Assembly (NCBI GenBank): GCA_040754425.1
Contig: JBFMCR010000036.1
Location: 1 to 18,852 of the forward strand
Source of the DNA: UBA6918 sp040754425
GTDB taxonomy: Bacteria > Pseudomonadota > Gammaproteobacteria > Burkholderiales > Thiobacillaceae
Direction of reading: 5' to 3'
DNA: 18,852 bases
Shown here: positions 1-9,855 of the stretch, in pieces
Position numbering within the stretch: position 1 is the stretch's first letter
Layout: the number at the start of each line of letters is the position of its first letter
Position numbers and translations under genes: made by a program
Notes under the pieces: model-generated
Databases searched by the model: none
The model's input: the letters and a program-made list of their open reading frames with translations, nothing else
Told to the model about the DNA's origin: nothing

Positions 1-176
1 GAGCCCGTCCGGCGGCGAGGACTTCCCCGCCCTGGGGCGGGGCTAGGGGTGGGGACCGCAGTCCACCCGGCAGGGCGGAAGGGTGTTCTTGATGACATTG
101 GCACCCACTCATTTTTCAAAAGAGCCATAATTTATGTCCGCTCGTGGCCAGGGATCTGGCGTTCAGCGTCCGAAAT

Positions 177-210
177 CACCGGCCTGCGCGCCTTCTCGCG
201 CAGGCCGGTG
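177..210. repeat. Perfect 14-bp hairpin
   Basis: The arms at 177-190 and 197-210 (CACCGGCCTGCGCG and its reverse complement) flank a 6-nt loop. Neither side has a good T-tract, so it is not a classical intrinsic terminator. It could end transcripts arriving from outside the window or from the minus-strand HTH gene, or be a REP-like palindrome. Confidence 0.5.
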
Positions 211-330
211 GATTGATGGGTTAGCCACCGATTTTGCGCAAGGAAGGCGGGCAATGTGCATAGAACATCTCGGCGGTAGAGCAGCGTCCCTTTGACGGAT
301 ATATGTGATTTGAACCAATGCAACGCAGGG

Positions 331-414
331 GCATATTGGGGTCAGGTCTTGCATCAACACATCCGGGGCATATTGGGGTCAGGCATATCGGGGTCAGGTC
401 TTGCATCAACACAT
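331..414. repeat. Tandem GGGGTCAGGTCTTGCATC repeats
   Basis: Three units lie head to tail: a full 32-bp unit at 331-362, a truncated 15-bp unit at 368-382, and a full unit at 383-414 that differs from the first by one T-to-C change. The core GCATATTGGGGTCAGG occurs in all three. From memory, sequences with the core GGGGTCAGGTCTTG commonly flank REP-associated tyrosine transposase (RAYT/IS200-like) genes in beta- and gammaproteobacteria. No transposase gene is present here, so I read the array as a relic or a stand-alone repeat. Confidence 0.6.
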
Positions 415-444
415 TTTCCTGATGCACCCTGACCACCGAAAACC

Positions 445-723
445 TCACGCCGCTTCCATCTCCACATGCACGCGCCGCCCAAGCGCAGTGGCGATGTCCA
501 CCGGGGCGTCGAGCGAGAAGCGCGATACGCGTCCGCGCAGCAGGTCGTTCATTCGCGGCTGGGTGACGCCGCAGCGGCGGGAGGCTTCGGCCTGAGTCCA
601 GCCGTTTTCCTCTACGATGGCGGCGATTTTCTGCATGAGTTCGGCGCGAGCGCCGAGGTTGGCTGCTTCTTCGGGGGTGTCGGCAATCGCGTCCCATACG
701 CTGGCGTGAGTGTCGGATTTCAT
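445..723 (-). CDS. HigA-type HTH (XRE family) antitoxin-like protein
   Basis: This 92-residue protein has the layout of the small HigA2/HTH_37 group. It has an N-terminal segment SVWDAIADTPEEAANLGAR (residues 8-26), then a helix-turn-helix at about 41-66 (GWTQAEASRRCGVTQPRMND) and a short beta-like tail ending HVEMEAA. Such proteins bind DNA as dimers and usually repress their own toxin-antitoxin operon. In that group the RelE/HigB-type toxin gene normally sits immediately upstream. Here upstream is only the 170-bp gap to urtA, so the antitoxin is solitary, unless it is a plain regulator. I chose the start at 723 because the family begins shortly before SVWDA; frame-open sequence upstream to 777 has only GTG/TTG codons. 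There is no strong ribosome binding site. It is transcribed divergently from urtA. Confidence 0.8.
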   Translation of the reverse strand: MKSDTHASVWDAIADTPEEAANLGARAELMQKIAAIVEENGWTQAEASRRCGVTQPRMNDLLRGRVSRFSLDAPVDIATALGRRVHVEMEAA

Positions 724-893
724 ACCCAAAATATGCCGGTTTGGATATAGCCGCGGCAACAGCGCTGATGAAATCACCTTTGTTCCCGATGTACGCCATC
801 TGACGTATACCCCTCCCCTCCCCGGCTCCGTAATCTGGCCCCTGACTGAACATCGCCCTCAGTCCGACCAATCAACTTCATAGGGAGCCTTTC

Positions 894-2162
894 ATGCAAC
901 GTCGCAATTTCATCAAGGTAGCCACGCTATCCGTGGCCATGGCTGCCGCGGGTTTGAGCAGCCTTTCCGCTTTCGCCGCCGACACCATCAAAGTCGGCAT
1001 TCTGCATTCACTGTCGGGCACCATGGCCATTTCGGAGACGGCGCTGAAGGAAACCGCGCTGATGACCATAGCCGACATCAACGCCCACGGCGGCGTGATG
1101 GGCAGGAAGCTGGAGCCGGTGGTGGTGGACCCGGCTTCCAACTGGCCGCTGTTCGCCGAGAAGGCGCGCCAGCTTTTGGCCAAGGACAAGGTCGATGTGG
1201 TCTTCGGCTGCTGGACTTCGGTTTCGCGCAAGTCGGTGTTGCCGGTGTTCAAGGAACTCAATGGCCTCTTGTTCTACCCCGTGCAGTACGAAGGCGAAGA
1301 GCTCGAGAAGAACGTGTTCTACACCGGCGCCGCGCCCAACCAGCAGGCGATCCCGGCGGTGGAATACCTGATGAGCAAGGACGGCGGTTCGGCCAGGCGC
1401 TTCGTGCTGCTGGGCACCGACTACGTGTACCCGCGCACCACCAACAAGATCCTGCGCGCCTTCCTGCACAGCAAGGGCGTGAAGGATGCCGACATCATGG
1501 AGGAGTACACGCCCTTCGGCCATAGCGACTACCAGACCATCATCGCCAAGATCAAGAAGTTCGCCTCCGAAGGCAAGAAGACGGCGGTGGTGTCGACCAT
1601 CAACGGCGACTCCAACGTGCCCTTCTACAAGGAACTGGGCAACGCCGGCCTCAAGGCGACCGACGTGCCGGTGGTGGCGTTCTCGGTGGGCGAGGAAGAG
1701 CTGCGCGGCGTGGACACCAAGCCGCTGGTGGGCCACCTGGCGGCGTGGAACTACTTCATGTCACTCAAGAACCCGGAGAACGCCAAGTTCATCAAGATGT
1801 ACAAGGACTGGGCCAGGAAGCAGAAGCTGCCCAACGCCGACACCGTGGTGACCAACGACCCGATGGAAGCCACCTACATCGGCATCCACATGTGGAAGCA
1901 GGCGGTGGAGAAGGCCAGGTCCACCGACGTGGACAAGGTCATCGCCGCCATGGCCGGGCAGACCTTCAAGGCGCCTTCCGGCTTCACCATCAAGATGGAC
2001 GAGAAGAACCACCATCTGCACAAGCCGGTGTTCATCGGCGAGGTGCGCGCCGACGGCCAGTTCAACGTCGTGTGGAAGACCAAGGGGCCGGTGCGTGCCC
2101 AGCCCTGGAGCCCCTACATCCCCGGCAACGACAAGAAGAAGGACGAGCCGGACAGCAAGTAA
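894..2162 (+). CDS. urtA: Urea ABC transporter, periplasmic urea-binding protein UrtA
   Basis: This 422-residue protein is the high-affinity receptor that delivers urea to the UrtBC channel. The N-terminus carries a twin-arginine-like signal (QRRNFIK at residues 2-8, hydrophobic stretch, likely cleavage after AFA at about residue 28). The mature start TIKVGILHSLSGTMAISE is characteristic of UrtA within the amide/branched-chain amino acid binding protein class. The length matches the family (about 420). A good Shine-Dalgarno (AGGGAG, 882-887) fixes the ATG at 894. It is first in the urtABCDE operon and is separated from urtB by a GC hairpin, which may keep binding-protein expression above that of the membrane components. 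Family operons are usually under nitrogen (NtrC) control, but I found no convincing sigma-54 site in the 170-bp upstream gap. Confidence 0.95.
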   Translation: MQRRNFIKVATLSVAMAAAGLSSLSAFAADTIKVGILHSLSGTMAISETALKETALMTIADINAHGGVMGRKLEPVVVDPASNWPLFAEKARQLLAKDKVDVVFGCWTSVSRKSVLPVFKELNGLLFYPVQYEGEELEKNVFYTGAAPNQQAIPAVEYLMSKDGGSARRFVLLGTDYVYPRTTNKILRAFLHSKGVKDADIMEEYTPFGHSDYQTIIAKIKKFASEGKKTAVVSTINGDSNVPFYKELGNAGLKATDVPVVAFSVGEEELRGVDTKPLVGHLAAWNYFMSLKNPENAKFIKMYKDWARKQKLPNADTVVTNDPMEATYIGIHMWKQAVEKARSTDVDKVIAAMAGQTFKAPSGFTIKMDEKNHHLHKPVFIGEVRADGQFNVVWKTKGPVRAQPWSPYIPGNDKKKDEPDSK

Positions 2163-2184
2163 TCCGGTTTGATTCCGCGAGGTA

Positions 2185-2211
2185 CGCGCACCCGGGCCGT
2201 CCGGGTGCGCG
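2185..2211 (+). promoter_or_regulatory. Intercistronic hairpin between urtA and urtB
   Basis: A perfect 11-bp stem (2185-2195 with 2201-2211, loop GCCGT) lies in the 65-bp urtA-urtB gap. It lacks a T-tract, so a partial terminator is unlikely. An RNA-stabilising stem at the 3' end of the urtA segment is the better reading, as is common after binding-protein genes in ABC operons. Confidence 0.5.
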
Positions 2212-2227
2212 CTTGATAAGAAGCCAC

Positions 2228-3811
2228 ATGAAACGCACCCTGATACCCCTGCTGTTCTGGTTCTGCGCGCTGCCCGCCGTGGCTGCGCTCGACCCCGCCC
2301 TGATCGGGCAGCTGGCGGCGGAAGAATCGGATGACAAGATTGCCGCCATTGAGCAGCTTGGCGCCAGCGCCGACCGCGACGCCGTCAAAGTGCTGAAGGC
2401 CCTTGCCGACGACGAGCTCTACGTCGGGGGCGACAGGATTTTCCTGATGGAAGACGACAAGGCCGTGGACGCCGCAAGCGGCGAGGCGATCGAACCCGCG
2501 CCCGAGAGCTACGAATCCATCACCATCAACAACCGCATCCGCGCCGAGCTGAGCAACGCCATCGCTTCGCTGCGGCTGCTCGACCCCGACCGCGAAGTGC
2601 GCCTGACCGCGGCCCGGGAGCTGCAAACCAACGCCGGCATGGAAATGGCGCCGATCCTGGCGCAGGCGCTGGCCAGGGAAACCGACCCCGAAATCAAAAA
2701 GCTGCTGAAGCTGGCCCACGCCCTGGCCAACCTCGGCAACGCAAAGGCCGACGCCCGGCTGGCCGCGGTTGAAGCGCTGGCGGACAACGCCACCCCCAAC
2801 ACCCGGAACCTGCTGCTGCCCCTGCTCGACCCCAAAATCGAAGCCGACGAGCGGGTGCGCAATGCGGCCAAGGCCTCGCTCAAGGTGATCGAGTCGCGCC
2901 TGGCCATCGGCGAGACCATAGGCCAGGTGTTTTCCGGGCTGTCGCTGGGCAGCATCCTGCTGCTGGCCGCGCTGGGCCTGGCCATCACCTACGGCGTCAT
3001 GGGCGTGATCAACATGGCGCACGGCGAGTTGCTGATGGTGGGCGCCTACGCCACCTACTTCATGCAGGGCCTGTTCCGCACTTACCTGCCGGAGTATCTC
3101 GACTGGTACGTGCTTGCCGCCATCCCCACGGCCTTCATGGCCGCCGCGCTGGTGGGCGTCGTGCTGGAGCGCAGCGTCATCCGCTGGCTGTACGGCCGGC
3201 CGCTGGAAACCCTGCTCGCCACTTGGGGCCTCTCCCTGATCCTGATCCAGGCGGCGCGCGTGCTGTTCGGCGCGCAGAACGTGGAAGTCGCCAACCCGGC
3301 CTGGATGTCCGGCGGAGTGGAACCGATGGCCGGCCTGGTGCTGCCGTGGAACCGCATCGTCATCATCGGCTTTACCCTGTTCGTGCTGGGCCTGGTGTGG
3401 GTGCTGATGCAGAAGACCCGGCTGGGCATGTTCGTGCGCGCCGTCACCCAGAACCGCGCCATGGCCGGCTGCGTCGGCGTGCCCACCGCGCGCATCGACA
3501 CTCTTGCCTTTGGTCTGGGCGCCGGCATCGCCGGCCTGGGCGGGGTAGCGCTGTCGCAGATCGCCAACGTCGGGCCGGACATGGGCCAGGGCTACATCGT
3601 CGACTCCTTCATGGTGGTGGTGCTGGGCGGCGTGGGCCAGTTAGCCGGCGCGGTGTGGGCGGCGCTGGGCCTGGGCGTGGTGACCAAGTTCCTGGAAGGC
3701 TGGGCCGGCGCGGTGATCGCCAAGATCGTGGTGCTGGTGTTCATCATCATTTTCATCCAGAAGCGTCCGCAGGGGCTGTTCGCTCTCAAGGGCAGGTTTG
3801 TGGAGAACTGA
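2228..3811 (+). CDS. urtB: Urea ABC transporter permease UrtB with N-terminal periplasmic extension
   Basis: This 527-residue protein is one of the two membrane-spanning subunits of the urea importer. A signal peptide (residues 1-20, ending PAVAA) is followed by about 200 residues of soluble, helical, Ala/Leu-rich sequence with HEAT-like periodicity (roughly 22-220; for example DREVRLTAARELQ near 121-133 and DERVRNAAKASLK near 207-219). The LivH-type permease domain runs from about 228 to the end and includes GLAITYGVMGVINMAHGELL near 250-269. Ordinary LivH permeases are about 300 residues. The long secreted N-terminal part is something I associate with proteobacterial UrtB, and its role is unassigned. 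I chose ATG 2228 because it starts the signal peptide. The stop lies one base before the urtC start, with TGGAG just upstream serving that gene. Confidence 0.93.
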   Translation: MKRTLIPLLFWFCALPAVAALDPALIGQLAAEESDDKIAAIEQLGASADRDAVKVLKALADDELYVGGDRIFLMEDDKAVDAASGEAIEPAPESYESITINNRIRAELSNAIASLRLLDPDREVRLTAARELQTNAGMEMAPILAQALARETDPEIKKLLKLAHALANLGNAKADARLAAVEALADNATPNTRNLLLPLLDPKIEADERVRNAAKASLKVIESRLAIGETIGQVFSGLSLGSILLLAALGLAITYGVMGVINMAHGELLMVGAYATYFMQGLFRTYLPEYLDWYVLAAIPTAFMAAALVGVVLERSVIRWLYGRPLETLLATWGLSLILIQAARVLFGAQNVEVANPAWMSGGVEPMAGLVLPWNRIVIIGFTLFVLGLVWVLMQKTRLGMFVRAVTQNRAMAGCVGVPTARIDTLAFGLGAGIAGLGGVALSQIANVGPDMGQGYIVDSFMVVVLGGVGQLAGAVWAALGLGVVTKFLEGWAGAVIAKIVVLVFIIIFIQKRPQGLFALKGRFVEN

Positions 3812-3812
3812 G

Positions 3813-4915
3813 ATGCGCACGCCCTTCGCCATCCGTTTCCTCTCGGCCATGCCGCGCAGCGGCTGGATCGCCATGGCGGTGTTCGCCGCCGTCACCCTGC
3901 TGGTCATGCCGGCGCTGCATCTGTTCGCGCCCGCCGACAGCGCGTTTTACGTGTCGAACTACGTCATCACCCTGGGCGGCAAGCTGATGTGCTACGCCAT
4001 CGTGGCGGTGGCGATGGATCTGATCTGGGGCTATGCCGGCATCCTCTCGCTGGGCCACGGCGTGTTCTTCGCGCTCGGCGGCTACGCCTTCGGCATGTAC
4101 CTGATGCGCGAGATCGGCACCGACGGTTCCTACCATTCCACCCTGCCCGACTTCATGGTCTTCCTGGACTGGAAGGAACTGCCCTGGTACTGGCTCGGCA
4201 CCGACTCGATCGTGTGGTCGCTGCTGCTGGTGCTGGCGGTGCCGGCGCTGGTGGCCTATGTCTTCGGCTACTTCGCCTTCCGCTCGCGCATCAAGGGGGT
4301 GTATTTCTCCATCATCACGCAGGCCCTCACCTTCGCGGCCATGCTGCTGTTCTTCCGCAACGAGACCGGCTTCGGCGGCAACAACGGCTTTACCGACTTC
4401 AAGCGCATCCTCGGCTACGACATCACTTCGCCGGAAATGCGCGCCACCCTGTTCGCGCTGTCGGCGCTGGCGCTGATGCTGACGCTGCTGCTGGGGCGCT
4501 ACCTGGTCACCTCCAAGTTCGGCCGCATCCTGACCGCGATCCGCGATGCCGAATCACGCGTCATGTTCATCGGCTACAACCCGCTGCACTACAAGCTCTT
4601 CGTCTGGACGCTGTCGGCCATGCTCTGCGCCATCGCCGGCGCCTTGTACGTGCCGCAGGTCGGCATCATCAACCCCGGCGAGATGTCGCCGGCCAATTCC
4701 ATCGAGATCGCCATCTGGGTGGCGGTGGGCGGGCGCGGCACGCTGATCGGCCCGGTGATCGGGGCGGCCATCGTCAACCTGTCCAAGAGCTATTTCACCG
4801 TGGCCTTTCCCGAGTACTGGCTGTTCTTCCTGGGCGCGCTGTTCGTCGGCGTTACCCTGTGGCTGCCGCAAGGCTTGGTGGGGCTGTGGCAGCGCATCGT
4901 GAAAAAGGGGGCGGC

Positions 4916-4919
<4 letters not shown>
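3813..4919 (+). CDS. urtC: Urea ABC transporter permease UrtC
   Basis: This 368-residue LivM-type permease is the second membrane subunit and pairs with UrtB. It has a short basic N-terminus, multiple hydrophobic segments, and the LivM signature region GYAGILSLGHGVFFALGGYA (about residues 71-90). A conserved late segment around NPGEMSPANSIEIAIWVAVGG-RG forms the ATPase-coupling and pore region. A 60-residue loop after the signature (TLPDFMVFLDWKELPWYW and around) is typical of UrtC rather than LivM. Start ATG 3813 is preceded by GGAG at 3802-3805 and sits one base after the urtB stop. The 3' end overlaps urtD by four bases (ATGA), indicating translational coupling. Confidence 0.95.
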
Positions 4920-5742
<823 letters not shown>

Positions 5743-5743
<1 letters not shown>

Positions 5744-6435
5744 TGTTAAACGTAGAGAACCTCAACCAGTACTACGGCGGCAGCCACATCCTGCGCGACA
5801 TCGGTTTCGATGCGCCCACCGGCCAGGTCACCTGCCTGCTCGGCCGCAACGGCGTCGGCAAGACCACCCTGCTCAAATGCCTGATGGGCCTGGTGCCGGC
5901 CAAAACCGGCGCGATCCGCTTCGACGGCGAGGACATCACCAACGCGGCTTCGCACGTGCGCGTGAAAGCCGGCATCGGCTACGTGCCGCAGGGAAGGGAA
6001 ATCTTCCCGCGCCTGACCGTGGAGGAAAACCTGCGCATGGGCCTGGCCACGCGGCCCGTCGGCACGCCCATCCCGGAGCGCATCTTCGAGATGTTCCCGG
6101 TGCTGAAGCAGATGATGAAGCGGCGCGGCGGCGATTTGTCCGGCGGGCAGCAGCAGCAGTTGGCGATCGGGCGCGCGCTGGCCTTCGGTCCGAAACTGCT
6201 GATCCTGGACGAGCCCACCGAGGGCATCCAGCCCTCCATCATCAAGGACATCGAGCGCGCCATACGCAGCCTGGCCGAGGAAGGCAGCATGGCCATCCTG
6301 CTGGTGGAGCAGTACTACGACTTCGCGCGTTCGCTGGCCGACCAGTACCTGGTGATGGAGCGCGGCGAGATCATCAGGCGCGGCGCCGGTTGCGACATGG
6401 ACAAGGACGGCGTGCGCGAACTGCTGGCGGTCTAG
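5743..6435 (+). CDS. urtE: Urea ABC transporter ATP-binding protein UrtE
   Basis: This 230-residue cytoplasmic ATPase, LivF-like, is the partner of UrtD. It carries Walker A GRNGVGKT (34-41), Q-loop VPQGREIF (81-88), signature LSGGQQQ (132-138) and Walker B LLILDEP (152-158). The switch region reads LLVEQYYDFA, with Gln instead of the usual H-loop His; that substitution is characteristic of LivF/UrtE ATPases. It is the last gene of the urt operon: the TAG stop at 6433-6435 directly touches the left terminal repeat of the MITE-like element at 6436. Any readthrough into the urease genes must cross that element. Confidence 0.95.
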
Positions 6436-6675
6436 ATCCTAGAAACGGCAGTTGACCGCTACATGGAGGTTTTATCGACATGATAAAAATCTGCTCTTTC
6501 ACAACGTTGAGGCTCTTGCATCTGTTGAGTCCACTACGGGCTGGATTGCACGATTTTTTGGGCACATGGCTGCGTTGTAACTCCTTGGAATGGAATAACC
6601 ATTCCGCGTCGTTACGCCTTGCCCTGCACCCAAAAAACCGCACACTCCAACCCGTCCAACTGCCGTTTCTAGGAT
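6436..6675. mobile_element. MITE-like palindromic element between urtE and ureD
   Basis: The 240-bp segment is bounded by perfect 19-bp terminal inverted repeats (6436-6454 and 6657-6675, ATCCTAGAAACGGCAGTTG). Inside it is a long imperfect palindrome: CGGGCTGGA (6537-6545) faces TCCAACCCG (6646-6654), TTTTTTGGG (6554-6562) faces CCCAAAAAA (6629-6637), and GGAATGG (6587-6593) faces CCATTCC (6599-6605) around a 5-nt loop. The left arm is about 75 bp longer than the right, so the element is asymmetric. It is visibly less GC-rich than the flanking genes and has no credible gene. Terminal repeats, size and secondary structure fit a non-autonomous transposable element. I see no clear target-site duplication and cannot name a family. 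Confidence 0.75.
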
Positions 6676-7525
6676 GAACAACCTCGCCGTCATTGCCGAA
6701 CGATTGCGCAGCGGCTGGCAGGCGCGGCTGGAACTGGATTTCGAACGGCGGCAGCAGACGACGGTGCTGGCACGGCGCAGCCACACGGGGCCGCTGTGCA
6801 TCCAGCGCCCGCTGTACCCGGAAGGCGAGCGCGTGTGCCATGCCATCGTGCTGCACCCGCCCGGCGGCATCGTCGGCGGCGACGGGCTGGAACTGGAGAT
6901 AAACGTCGGCGAACGCGCGCATGCGCTGCTGACCACGCCGGGCGCGACCAAGTGGTACCGCAGCGATGCGTACCCGGCGCGGCAGACGCTGGCCTTGCGC
7001 GTGGAGGCCGGGGCGGTGGCGGAATGGCTGCCGCAGGAGTCCATCGTTTTCGACGGCGCGCATGCGGAGATGACGAACCGCATCGAGCTCGCGCGCGGCG
7101 CGGCCTTCGTGGGCTGGGACGTGCTGTGCCTGGGGCGCAGTGCGCGCGGCGAAACTTTCGGCCGCGGCAGGCTGAGGATGCACACGGAACTGCGGCGCGA
7201 AGGCCGGCCGCTCTGGCTGGAGCGCGCGGTGATTGCCGGCGGCAGCCGGGTGCTCAATGCAGCGGCGGGGCTGGCCGGGCACGGCGTGACGGGCACGCTG
7301 CTGGCAGCAAGCGATGCGCTTGGCGCAGAACATCTGGAAACCTGCCGCGCGGTCGAAGCGAAGGGTGCAGATTTCGGCGTGACCCTGCTGCCCGGCCTGC
7401 TGGTGGCCCGCTACCTCGGCGACTCGGCGGAACAGGCGCGCGAATGCTTCACGCAGGTCTGGCACGCATTGCGCGAGCCGTTGACGCAGACGGCGCCGAT
7501 GGCGCCGCGCATCTGGAATACATAG
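6674..7525 (+). CDS. ureD: Urease accessory protein UreD
   Basis: UreD (also called UreH) is a 283-residue scaffold that binds apo-urease and, with UreF and UreG, forms the complex through which nickel reaches the active site. Recognisable family blocks are WQARLELDFERRQQTTVLAR (15-34), PLYPEGERVCHAIVLHPPGGIVGGD (about 45-69), TTPGATKWYRS and LPQESIVFDGA. The length is normal. ATG 6674 is the only reasonable start, yet its A and T are the last two bases of the preceding element's right terminal repeat, and the only purine-rich sequence upstream (AGG) is too close to act as a normal ribosome binding site. Expression may therefore have been altered by the insertion. Confidence 0.93.
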   Translation: MNNLAVIAERLRSGWQARLELDFERRQQTTVLARRSHTGPLCIQRPLYPEGERVCHAIVLHPPGGIVGGDGLELEINVGERAHALLTTPGATKWYRSDAYPARQTLALRVEAGAVAEWLPQESIVFDGAHAEMTNRIELARGAAFVGWDVLCLGRSARGETFGRGRLRMHTELRREGRPLWLERAVIAGGSRVLNAAAGLAGHGVTGTLLAASDALGAEHLETCRAVEAKGADFGVTLLPGLLVARYLGDSAEQARECFTQVWHALREPLTQTAPMAPRIWNT

Positions 7526-7536
7526 GAAGAAGCGAG

Positions 7537-7839
7537 ATGGAACTGACACCACGCGAAAAAGACAAGCTGCTGATCTTCACCGCCGGCCTGCTGGCGGAGC
7601 GCCGCAAGGCCAAAGGGCTCAAGCTCAACTATCCGGAAGCCGTGGCCTACATCTCGGCCGCCATCCTCGAAGGCGCGCGCGAAGGCCGCACCGTGGCCGA
7701 ATTGATGAGCTACGGCGCGACGCTGCTGACCCGGTCAGATGTAATGGACGGCGTAGCGGAAATGATTCCGGAAGTGCAGGTGGAAGCGACCTTCCCGGAC
7801 GGGACCAAGCTCGTCACCGTGCACCATCCAATCGTATAG
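7537..7839 (+). CDS. ureA: Urease gamma subunit
   Basis: This 100-residue structural subunit is one of the three chains of the (UreABC)3 nickel urease, which hydrolyses urea to ammonia and carbamate in the cytoplasm. It begins MELTPREKDKLLIFTAGLLA and contains LNYPEAVAYISAAILEGAREG, both invariant features of gamma subunits, and ends in the typical FPDGTKLVTVHHPIV. The length equals that of other bacterial UreA proteins. A purine-rich AGGAAG follows the ureD stop and precedes ATG 7537. UreA and UreB are separate genes here, as in most bacteria and unlike the fused form in Helicobacter. Confidence 0.97.
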   Translation: MELTPREKDKLLIFTAGLLAERRKAKGLKLNYPEAVAYISAAILEGAREGRTVAELMSYGATLLTRSDVMDGVAEMIPEVQVEATFPDGTKLVTVHHPIV

Positions 7840-7847
7840 GGGACGAC

Positions 7848-8152
7848 ATGATTCCTGGTGAAATAGACACCCAGCCCGGCGACATCGAACTCAACGCCGG
7901 CCGCGCCACCGTGAGGCTGGAAGTGGCCAACACCGGCGACCGCCCGATCCAGGTGGGTTCGCACTACCACTTTTATGAAACCAACGAGGCGTTGTCTTTC
8001 GACCGCCAGGCCGCGTATGGATTTCGCCTGAACATCGCGGCGGGCACGGCGGTGCGCTTCGAGCCGGGCCAGACGCGCACCGTGGAGTTGGTGACGCTGG
8101 CCGGTGCGCGCACGGTGTACGGCTTCGCCGGCAAGGTGATGGGAGCGCTGAA

Positions 8153-8156
<4 letters not shown>
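7848..8156 (+). CDS. ureB: Urease beta subunit
   Basis: This 102-residue structural subunit of urease begins MIPGEIDTQPGDIELNAGR and contains the conserved VANTGDRPIQVGSHYHFYETN and the end segment RTVYGFAGKVMGAL. All are diagnostic for the beta chain, which packs against UreC and helps recruit the UreDFG activation complex. The start is preceded by AGGGGA eight to nine bases after the ureA stop. The 3' end overlaps ureC by ATGA, so beta and alpha chains are translationally coupled. Confidence 0.97.
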
Positions 8157-9853
<1,697 letters not shown>

Positions 9854-9855
9854 TC

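Larger units (their letters stand above)
1..444. other. Non-coding left end with hairpins and repeats
   Basis: No convincing gene lies here. The stretch holds a short GC palindrome at 25-42 (CCCCGCCC, TG, GGGCGGGG), a G-run segment to about 56, a perfect 14-bp hairpin at 177-210 and a tandem repeat array at 331-414. Short open frames exist on both strands, but they cross the hairpin and the repeats and show no recognisable domain or ribosome binding site. The segment looks like intergenic, mobile-element-associated sequence. Confidence 0.6.

Noticed and set aside
132..323. Minus-strand frames in the left non-coding region
   Set aside because: They read through the 14-bp hairpin, lack ribosome binding sites and show no family features; at most they are transposon debris I cannot identify.
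331..414. Possible CRISPR array
   Set aside because: Units are nearly contiguous with spacers of zero to five bases, only three copies exist, and no cas gene is nearby.
834..852. Possible sigma-54 promoter (TGGC...TGAA) upstream of urtA
   Set aside because: The -24 half is acceptable, but the essential GC of the -12 element is missing.
1745..2227. Upstream in-frame extension of urtB into urtA
   Set aside because: The extension is out of frame with urtA and low complexity. The signal peptide and the intergenic position place the urtB start at 2228.
6480..6677. A 65-codon frame inside the MITE-like element, with GGAGG upstream
   Set aside because: It spans the palindrome and right terminal repeat, has no recognisable domain and runs into the ureD start. 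It is explained by the repeat structure.
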